A DNA stretch of 64,000 nt, taken from Amycolatopsis vancoresmycina. GTDB taxonomy: Bacteria; Actinomycetota; Actinomycetes; Mycobacteriales; Pseudonocardiaceae. The stretch lies in assembly GCF_000716785.1 (NCBI RefSeq), contig NZ_JNYY01000032.1:48624-112623 (forward strand). The letters run 5' to 3'. The notes below the pieces were generated by a model that was not told where the DNA came from, made no database searches, and saw only the letters and a program-made list of their open reading frames with translations. The translations under genes were made by a program, and so were the position numbers. Shown in pieces: positions 58,083-64,000 of the stretch. The number at the start of each line of letters is the position of its first letter. Position 1 is the first letter of the stretch.

Positions 58083-59218
58083 GCGGGAACCCCCTCGGTG
58101 AGATCGACGAGCACTTCGCTCCCGCGGGTGGTGAACCGGCCGTTGAGCCGGGCCCCGCGGGTGATGTCCTCGACGTACTTCGTCACGGCCTCGCCTTCCG
58201 GCGTGCCGCCGACCGGGACCGGACGGCCCCGGTCGTCGATCCAGCACGGCACAAACCCGGCTTCGTGCAGCCCGGCCCCATTGAAGCGGCAGAAGGCGAT
58301 GACGGTGTTGCGGCTTTCCGGGTGGAACGGGAAGAACGGCATGTCCGGGTCGGGCGCGAAGCCGTAGAGCTTCGTCCGGCGTTCCGCCCACGCCTGCAGC
58401 TCTTCCGCACCGACACCGGCGCCCGGGGTGAGGGCGTGGGTGACGGTGGCGAAATTGCCGAGCCCGTGGAAGATCGGCCGTCCTCTGTGGACTTCGATGC
58501 CGCGCATGATGTGCGGGTGGTGGGAGAACACGGCGTCGGCGCCCGCGTCGACCGCCGCGCGGGCGACCGGGCTCTCGTACATCGCGACCTCGACCGGGGT
58601 GTGCCCGACACCCTTGTGCAGCGCCACGAGGACGACGTCGGCCTCGGCTCGCAGGCGGCGCACGTCGTCGGCCATCGCCGCCAGGCTGTCGGGATCGGCG
58701 AAGGTGTAGATCTTCGGCGGCCCGCCCGGGCTGGCGTGGTCCAGCTCGTAGTGGGTCAGGACGTGCACGTACGCGCAGCCGGGTTTGCGGGATGTGGCCC
58801 AGGATTCCCTGGGGCCGACGCAGTTGTACGACAGCACGCCGATCCGCAGGCCGCCGCGTTCGACGATCGCCGGACGCCGGGCCTGCGCGAGGTCCGGCCC
58901 GGCGCCGGTCGGCTCCATCCCCGCCGCGCGGGCGTAGGCGATGGTGTCGGCCAGTCCCCCGGCCCCGGCGTCGAGGACGTGGTTGCCCGCCAGCGTGACG
59001 ACCGCGAACCCGGCCCCGGCCACCGCCTTCAGCGCCGCCGGGTCCGCGGGCGGTGCGGGCACGTCGGTGCTCTGCTGGACCGCGGTGGTCGAATGCGGGA
59101 CCTCGATGTGGCCGATCGCCAGGTCCATCCCCGTCAGCACCGGCGCGGCCGGGGCGAGGAAGAATTCCGGGTCGGGCTCGTCCAGGATGAGGTCGCCGAC
59201 GGCGCCGACAGTGATCAC
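58079..59218 (-). CDS. CapA-like metallophosphatase-fold protein
   Basis: This 379-residue protein belongs to the PGA_cap/CapA family of calcineurin-like metallophosphatases. It shows AVGDLILDEPD, LAGNHVLDAG, HKGVGHTPVE and FSHHPHIMRGIEVH...GLGNF metal-site elements. Members are linked to poly-gamma-glutamate handling or cleave phospho- or amide bonds, but most are uncharacterised. No signal peptide is visible, so it acts in the cytoplasm. GTG 59218 overlaps the ATPase stop (GTGA). In an acid-CoA operon it may process the imported compound. Confidence 0.82.
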   Translation of the reverse strand: MITVGAVGDLILDEPDPEFFLAPAAPVLTGMDLAIGHIEVPHSTTAVQQSTDVPAPPADPAALKAVAGAGFAVVTLAGNHVLDAGAGGLADTIAYARAAGMEPTGAGPDLAQARRPAIVERGGLRIGVLSYNCVGPRESWATSRKPGCAYVHVLTHYELDHASPGGPPKIYTFADPDSLAAMADDVRRLRAEADVVLVALHKGVGHTPVEVAMYESPVARAAVDAGADAVFSHHPHIMRGIEVHRGRPIFHGLGNFATVTHALTPGAGVGAEELQAWAERRTKLYGFAPDPDMPFFPFHPESRNTVIAFCRFNGAGLHEAGFVPCWIDDRGRPVPVGGTPEGEAVTKYVEDITRGARLNGRFTTRGSEVLVDLTEGVPA

Positions 59219-60000
59219 GAGACACCTTCCGGTTCGGACAGATGGCGGGACAGGAAGGCACGCAGCCGGTCGGTCCGCGGCCGCGTGAACAGCTCGCCCG
59301 GCGGGCCCTCTTCGACGATCCGGCCGGCTTCCATGAACACGCACCGGTCGGCCACTTCGCGGGCGAAGGTCATCTCGTGGGTGACGACGACCATCGTCGT
59401 CCCGGCCGCGGCGAGGTTGCGCAGGACCGCCAGTACCTCGTCGACCAGCTCCGGGTCGAGGGCACTGGTGGGCTCGTCGAACAGCATGATCCGCGGCCGG
59501 ACCAGCACCGCGCGGGCGATGGCGACCCGCTGCTGCTGGCCGCCCGAGAGCTGCCGCGGGTAGTGGTCCTCGCGCCCGGCCAAGCCGATGCGCGCCAGCA
59601 GTTCCCGTGCTTCCCGCTCCACAGTGGACCGATCGCGGCCGTGGACGCGGATCGCCGCGTCGGTCACGTTGCGCAGCACGGTGAACTGCGGGAACAGGTT
59701 GAACTGCTGGAAGACCATGCTCATCCGCCGCCGCTGGGCGGCGATCCGCCGCTCGGCCAGCGGCCGCAGCCCGGCCGGGGACCGCCGGTGGCCCAGCAGT
59801 TCGCCGTCGAGGTACATCGCGCCGCCGTCGATCGGCTCCAGCTGGTGGGCGCAGCGGACGAGCGTCGACTTGCCCGAGCCCGACGGCCCGATCACCACGA
59901 CCGCTTCGCCTTCGTGCACGTCGAGGCTGACGCCGGCCAGCGCGTGCACCGGCCCGAACTCCTTGCGGACGTCGCTGATCCGCAGCACCGGCGCGCTCAC
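59215..60000 (-). CDS. Amino-acid-type ABC transporter ATP-binding protein
   Basis: This 261-residue ATPase matches the HisP/GlnQ group: GPSGSGKSTLVRC, VFQQFNLFPQFTVL, LSGGQQQRVAIARA and LFDEPTSALDPE. It drives the permease encoded upstream. GTG 60000 overlaps that gene's stop by four bases. Confidence 0.92.
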   Translation of the reverse strand: MSAPVLRISDVRKEFGPVHALAGVSLDVHEGEAVVVIGPSGSGKSTLVRCAHQLEPIDGGAMYLDGELLGHRRSPAGLRPLAERRIAAQRRRMSMVFQQFNLFPQFTVLRNVTDAAIRVHGRDRSTVEREARELLARIGLAGREDHYPRQLSGGQQQRVAIARAVLVRPRIMLFDEPTSALDPELVDEVLAVLRNLAAAGTTMVVVTHEMTFAREVADRCVFMEAGRIVEEGPPGELFTRPRTDRLRAFLSRHLSEPEGVS

Positions 60001-60872
60001 CGGACGTCCCGGTGACCGCGGGAGAACCGGCGCTCCAGCCGGCGTTGCCCGGCCGTCAGGACGGTGACCACGACCAGGTACCAGAAGCAGGCGACCAGCA
60101 GCATCGGCACGATCTCGTAGGTGCGGTTGTAGATCACCTGCACCGCGTGCAGCAGGTCCGACATCGCGATGACCGACACGAGCGCGGTCCCCTTGAGGAC
60201 GTTGATGAACTGGCTGCCCGCGGGCGGGATGATCACCCGCATCGCCTGGGGCAGCACGATCCGCCGCAGCGTCTGGCCCAGCGGGTAGCCCATCGCGCGG
60301 GCCGCGTCGCGCTGGCCGGGGTCGACCGACGCCACCCCGGCGCGGAAGATCTCCGCCAGGTAGGCCGATTCGACCAGCGACAGGCCGATCACCGCGGCGG
60401 TCAGCGGCGTGATGACGGTGTTGGCGTCCCAGCTCCCGAACACCGGGCCGAACGGGATGCCGAGCGACAGCCTGGGCAGCAGGTAGGCGAGGTTGAACCA
60501 GAAGATCAGCTGGACCAGCGGCGGGATGCCGCGGAACAGGCCCACCCACAGCGTCGCCACCCAGCGGGCGGGGGCGAACCCGCTCAGCTGCATCGCCGCG
60601 ACCACGCCGCCGGCCAGCGAGCCGAGCACCATCGCCGCGACCGCGAGCAGCACCGTGGTGCCCAGCCCCGCCAGGACGCTCTTTTCGAACAGGTACTTCG
60701 CCACGACGTCCCACTGGAAGCGGGAGTTGCCGGCCAGGAACACGACCAGCTGGGCGAGCAGCACGGCGAGCACGAGCACGAACAGCCAGCGCAGCGGGCG
60801 GAAGCGGCCGCGGGCGGTGGCGACGTCGTCCGGCGCGGCCGTCGTTTCCTCCACTGTGGACATCGTGGTCAT
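59997..60872 (-). CDS. Amino-acid-type ABC transporter permease
   Basis: This 291-residue protein has an additional N-terminal helix followed by a HisM/GlnP permease domain with TLWVGLFRGIPPLVQLIFWFN, ESAYLAEIFRAGVASVDPGQ and AARAMGYPLGQTLRRIVLPQA. It probably forms a homodimer. The ATG at 60872 overlaps the binding-protein stop as ATGA; a second ATG three codons on is less likely. Confidence 0.92.
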   Translation of the reverse strand: MTTMSTVEETTAAPDDVATARGRFRPLRWLFVLVLAVLLAQLVVFLAGNSRFQWDVVAKYLFEKSVLAGLGTTVLLAVAAMVLGSLAGGVVAAMQLSGFAPARWVATLWVGLFRGIPPLVQLIFWFNLAYLLPRLSLGIPFGPVFGSWDANTVITPLTAAVIGLSLVESAYLAEIFRAGVASVDPGQRDAARAMGYPLGQTLRRIVLPQAMRVIIPPAGSQFINVLKGTALVSVIAMSDLLHAVQVIYNRTYEIVPMLLVACFWYLVVVTVLTAGQRRLERRFSRGHRDVR

Positions 60873-61786
60873 TTCGCGGACGCCGCGTCGAAGATCGGCT
60901 GCGGGACCGTCACGTCGTCCAGGCCCCACTGGTGCATGATGCGCTGGTAGGTGCCGTTGCGGAAGAGTTCCTCGAACGCCTTCTGCAGCACCGGGCCGAG
61001 CTTGCCGGCCTTCGGGGTGTACAGCGCGAGGTTGTCCTTCGTGGCGCCCTGTTCCTCGGTCTGCGTCACGTACTGGTACTGCCCCTTCTGCTGGGTGGTC
61101 ACGTCGATCGCGGCCGCCTGGGTCATGCCGGCAGCCTCGGCCCGGCCGGACTTCGCGGCCAGCAGGGTGGCGTTCGTGTCGTCGAGCCCGACCACCTGCA
61201 CCGCCGGCCGCTTCTCCTTCTCGCAGAAGGCGGACAGCTTGCCGAGCTGGTCCTCCACCACGCTCGCGGTGACCACCGCGACGCGCTTGCCGCACAGGTC
61301 GGCGGCCTCCTTCACCCCGGCCGCCGAGCCCTCGGGGATCACGTAGGAGGTGCGGGTGGTCATCCAGGTGACGGTGTCGAACTGCTTCTCGCGTTCGGCG
61401 GTCGCCTTGACCGGACCGTTGAAGGCTTCGTACCGGCCGCTGAGCATGCCTTGCAGCGCGGCCGGCAGCCCGCTGACGACGGTGGTTTCCGTGCGCACGC
61501 CCAGGAGCTGGCCGAGCGCCTGCTGGAAGTCGTGGTCGATGCCGGTGACCGTCTTCCCGTCCGGGCCGACGGTGCGGTACGGCGGGTGGGAGTCGCCGGC
61601 GAACCGGAGGACGCCCGCATCCTTGACCGCCTGCGGCAGCTGGTCGTGCAGCGCCTGGTCGGCGCTGAGCGCCGCGGCCGTGGGGACGGAGGCCGCGCCG
61701 TCGTCGACCGTGCACCCGGCCAGCGCGAGTCCCGCGGCAACCGCGGCGAGCGTGCTTCGACGCCATTGGCGAAGTGAGGAAACCAT
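60869..61786 (-). CDS. Amino-acid-type ABC binding lipoprotein, first copy
   Basis: This 305-residue family 3 binding lipoprotein has a lipobox ALAGC near residue 24, LRFAGDSHPPYRTV, GIDHDFQQALGQLLG and an acidic C-terminal half. It is closely related to the protein at 53684-54598. Family 3 proteins bind amino acids, opines and other small polar acids. It is the first gene of the ten-gene minus operon, with AGGAAG nine bases before the ATG. Confidence 0.9.
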   Translation of the reverse strand: MVSSLRQWRRSTLAAVAAGLALAGCTVDDGAASVPTAAALSADQALHDQLPQAVKDAGVLRFAGDSHPPYRTVGPDGKTVTGIDHDFQQALGQLLGVRTETTVVSGLPAALQGMLSGRYEAFNGPVKATAEREKQFDTVTWMTTRTSYVIPEGSAAGVKEAADLCGKRVAVVTASVVEDQLGKLSAFCEKEKRPAVQVVGLDDTNATLLAAKSGRAEAAGMTQAAAIDVTTQQKGQYQYVTQTEEQGATKDNLALYTPKAGKLGPVLQKAFEELFRNGTYQRIMHQWGLDDVTVPQPIFDAASAK

Positions 61787-61835
61787 GTCGGTTACTTCCT
61801 ACGGAAGGCGATAGGTTGCTAAGTGAGCGCCGATC

Positions 61836-61862
61836 GTCGCATGATGTGTCGCGTGATTCAAC
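61836..61862. promoter_or_regulatory. Candidate PaaX operator in the divergent promoter region
   Basis: GTCGCATGAT (61836-61845) and GTCGCGTGAT (61848-61857) form a direct repeat with a 12-base period. The second runs into GTGATTC, which matches the TGATTC core I recall for PaaX sites. TTGAAT on the minus strand at 61862-61857 may be the -35 box of the ABC/CoA operon; a clear -10 is not visible. Confidence 0.35.
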
Positions 61863-61896
61863 CCCTCGATGCGACCGGCCGGACCGCACTGACACC

Positions 61897-62922
61897 ATGG
61901 AGGCCATGGACACCCGCGGTGGGCGCGCGATGACAGCGACGTCCTCGGGCCCACTGCCCCGCTCGCAGCAGGGAGCCGAGCCGCAGCTGCTGCTGACGTC
62001 CCTGCTCGGCGACTTCTGGTACTGGCGCGACGAGCACATCCCCTCGGCCGCGCTGGTGCAGCTGCTCGGCGAGTTCGACATCAGCCCGGCGAGCGCGCGG
62101 GCAGCGATCCGCCGGCTCGCCGCCCGCGGCCTGCTCACCGTCTCGCGCAGCGGCCGGACCACGGCCTACGGCATCCCGGCACGCACGTCCGAGGTGATCA
62201 TCGAGCGCACGCACCGGATGCTGACCTTCGGCGCCAGCGCGCCCGAATGGGACGGGCAGTGGACGGTGGTCACGTTCTCGGTGCCGGAACAGGACCGGGG
62301 ACTGCGCACGGCTTTGCGGTCACGGCTGCGGGTCCTGCGGTTCGCCGCCCTCTACGACGGCGTGTGGGTCAGCCCGCACGACCTGGCCGGGCCCGCCCTC
62401 ACGGCGCTGGACGAGCTCGGCCTCCGCAGTGCGACGGTCTTCCGCGCGACCGAAGCCCCCGGCCCGGCGCCGGCGGTCACGGCGTTCGACCTCGGCCCGC
62501 TGGCGCGGGAGTACGAGCAGTTCGTCGAGCGCTACGAGCAGGTGCTGACCGGGCTGGCGGCCGGCCTGATCAGCCCGGCGCAGGCCCTGCGCACCCGCAC
62601 CGAGCTGCGTGTGGACTGGCGCCGGTTCCCCGAGACCGACCCCGACCTGCCCGCCGAGCTGCTGCCCGCGGACTGGGCGCGCGACCGGGCCCAGAAGGTG
62701 TTCCTGCAGATCTACGACCGGCTCGGCCCGCTGGCGGAGCTGCGGTTCCGCCAGGTGCTGGGGGCCACCGACCCCGAGCTGGCCGAGCTGGCCACCCACC
62801 ACGACTCGGTCCGGGTGGCCGCGTTGTTCGCGGCCCTCGGCGACCGCCACCCGGCGGGCGACACCCCGTTCGAGCAAGCAGCCGAGGCCCGCCGCCTGGA
62901 CGACGCGCGCCGCGACCGATGA
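61897..62922 (+). CDS. PaaX-family transcriptional regulator
   Basis: This 341-residue protein has an N-terminal winged helix (about 30-95: LLTSLLGDFWYWR, FDISPASARAAIRRLAARGLL) and the PaaX middle and C-terminal domains (FSVPEQDRGLRTALRSRLRVLRFAALYDGVWVSPHDL split across, and VFLQIYDRLGPLAELRFR). PaaX regulators usually respond to an acyl-CoA such as phenylacetyl-CoA and repress a divergent operon, which fits the CoA-transferase here. Start choice among ATG 61897, 61906 and 61930 is uncertain; none has a well-spaced ribosome site. Confidence 0.85.
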   Translation: MEAMDTRGGRAMTATSSGPLPRSQQGAEPQLLLTSLLGDFWYWRDEHIPSAALVQLLGEFDISPASARAAIRRLAARGLLTVSRSGRTTAYGIPARTSEVIIERTHRMLTFGASAPEWDGQWTVVTFSVPEQDRGLRTALRSRLRVLRFAALYDGVWVSPHDLAGPALTALDELGLRSATVFRATEAPGPAPAVTAFDLGPLAREYEQFVERYEQVLTGLAAGLISPAQALRTRTELRVDWRRFPETDPDLPAELLPADWARDRAQKVFLQIYDRLGPLAELRFRQVLGATDPELAELATHHDSVRVAALFAALGDRHPAGDTPFEQAAEARRLDDARRDR

Positions 62923-62981
62923 CGGCACTTTCCGCGCCGATCGGGCACCGACCTGCCGTCTTCACGGCACCCGGCGGTACG

Positions 62982-64000
62982 TCAGCGCAACGCGGACTGG
63001 AGCTGCGAAGCGCGTGCCTGGGCGCTGGGCGAAGCGGGCGTGCAGAACTCCGTCACCATCGCCAGGACCCGGCCGGCGGCCGCGGCGGGTGAAGCGCTCA
63101 GGTCGGGGCTGGACGCGACCGTGATCCCGCGCGTGCCGGCTTCGTCGCTCATGCTCCACGTGTTGTACCCGGGCACGTCCCCGGCGTGGCCCCAGACGTC
63201 GGGGGCGCCGGGACCGCAGATCCCGGTCAGGGACACGCGCATCAGCCCCAGCCCGTAGCCGACCAGGCCGTCCTGGCCCGGCCACGGAACCGTGGTCTTC
63301 ATCTGCGCGAGCAGACCGGCCGGCAGGAGCTCGCCGCCGAGCAGCGCGCGGAAGAAACGGTTCAGGTCGGCGCCGCTGGAGATGATGTTCCCGGCGCCGA
63401 AGTAGCGGCTGAGGTTGTAGACGGTGACGTCGGTCAGCCCCCGCGGCGCCGGGTAGAGCTGCTCGTAGCCGTGCACGGCCGGGCGCGGCACCAGCGGGAA
63501 GTCCCGCGGCAGGAAGGTGTCCGCCAGGTGCAGCGGGCCGGTGATCCAGTCGGCGAGGACCTGCTCGAACCGGCGGCCGGTGAGCTTCTCCACCAGCAGG
63601 GCCAGCACGTTGTAGCCGGTGTTGGAGTACGACCAGTTCGTGCCGGGCGGGAACAGCAGCGGCTGCACCGTGCTGTCGTGGATCGCCTCGACCTCGCCGA
63701 AGTGCACGAACCGTTCGGTGTCGATCTCCGCCGCGGTCGTCCAGGTGTACTGCGGCGCCAGGTCGCGGGGCAGGCCGCTGGTGTGCTGCAGCAGCTGCCG
63801 GACGGTGATCGGCTCCGGGTAGGGCAGCAGGCCGGGCAGGTACTTCGCGACCGGCTCGTCCAAGCCCAGCCTGCCGTTCGCAGCGAGCTTCAGCACGAGG
63901 GTCGCCGTGAACGTCTTCGACACGCTCCCGACGCGGAACCGCCCGCCGGCGTCCGGCTTCGCCCCGGAGACGACGTCACCCACCCCGGCCCGCCCCCGCC
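62982..64000 (-). CDS. Class C beta-lactamase-like serine hydrolase, N-terminus outside window
   Basis: This frame runs off the right end, so the first part of the gene is missing; 339 codons remain. Visible are the serine nucleophile motif in GSVSKTFTA, the YSN triad element in WSYSNTGYN, LLQHTSGLPRD and the HAGDVPGY element near the C-terminus. These define class C beta-lactamase/D-aminopeptidase/esterase-type hydrolases. A signal peptide would be expected beyond the edge. It converges with the PaaX gene and belongs to a separate unit. Confidence 0.85.
   Translation of the reverse strand, partial: RGRAGVGDVVSGAKPDAGGRFRVGSVSKTFTATLVLKLAANGRLGLDEPVAKYLPGLLPYPEPITVRQLLQHTSGLPRDLAPQYTWTTAAEIDTERFVHFGEVEAIHDSTVQPLLFPPGTNWSYSNTGYNVLALLVEKLTGRRFEQVLADWITGPLHLADTFLPRDFPLVPRPAVHGYEQLYPAPRGLTDVTVYNLSRYFGAGNIISSGADLNRFFRALLGGELLPAGLLAQMKTTVPWPGQDGLVGYGLGLMRVSLTGICGPGAPDVWGHAGDVPGYNTWSMSDEAGTRGITVASSPDLSASPAAAAGRVLAMVTEFCTPASPSAQARASQLQSALR

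Noticed and set aside
1..64000. Mobile elements, CRISPR arrays, tRNA or rRNA genes
   Set aside because: No transposase, integrase, repeat-spacer pattern, cloverleaf or rRNA-like stretch was recognised; base composition looks even throughout. A tRNA or covariance-model search would be needed to exclude small RNAs.

Overview
The window is high-GC actinomycete DNA. Starts are often GTG, neighbouring genes overlap by 1-14 bases, and many regulators look leaderless. A strictly repeated GTCGCGAATGACTCATT inverted repeat and the overall gene content recall Amycolatopsis or a related pseudonocardial genus; that assignment is inference. Almost all of the window is accessory catabolism: polysaccharide- and sugar-acid-use loci, each with its own transporter and local regulator. 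I saw no rRNA, tRNA, CRISPR array, IS element or phage gene, and no gene-free gap above about 210 bases.

Layout. 1-1685: end of one and a complete second NtaA-type flavin monooxygenase. 1757-3999: an ECF sigma factor, its probable membrane partner and a catalytically degenerate beta-lactamase-like lipoprotein. 4004-8154: enolase-superfamily dehydratase, beta-hydroxyacid dehydrogenase and iron alcohol dehydrogenase, with a divergent IclR regulator. 8261-23676: an L-fucose locus. A FadR regulator is followed by a seven-gene minus-strand operon (L-fuconate dehydratase, SDR, sugar-binding lipoprotein, ABC ATPase, permease, fucose dehydrogenase-like aldo/keto reductase, secreted GH29 fucosidase). 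A divergent plus-strand operon carries diketo-deoxy-fuconate hydrolase, fuconolactonase and larA-larB-larC-larE. Together they encode the non-phosphorylative route from alpha-L-fucosides to pyruvate plus L-lactate, joined to a nickel-pincer lactate racemase system. A near-identical 17-base element precedes both the FadR gene and the plus operon.

23683-28115: SDR enzymes with TetR, MmyB-type and ArsR-type regulators. 28221-39396: an apparent alpha-1,4-galactosamine polymer locus. It has a secreted GH114 polygalactosaminidase, an ABC sugar importer and a GH4 glycosidase on the plus strand. On the minus strand are an AgaS-type isomerase/deaminase, amino-sugar kinase, EamA transporter, tagatose-6-phosphate-type kinase and class II aldolase, with a DeoR regulator between. 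39511-44405: ABC-2 exporter, membrane protein and two-component system. 44413-51220: GH43-ricin glycosidase, an unusual enolase-superfamily enzyme, a second FadR regulator and an ABC sugar importer.

51346-62922: a ten-gene minus-strand operon opposite a PaaX-type regulator. It carries an amino-acid-type ABC importer with two similar binding proteins, a CapA-like metallophosphatase, a family III CoA-transferase, a pair of 2-hydroxyacyl-CoA dehydratase-like proteins that have lost most expected Fe-S cysteines, and two secreted alpha/beta hydrolases. This is the best candidate here for an undescribed pathway. The window ends inside a class C beta-lactamase-like serine hydrolase.
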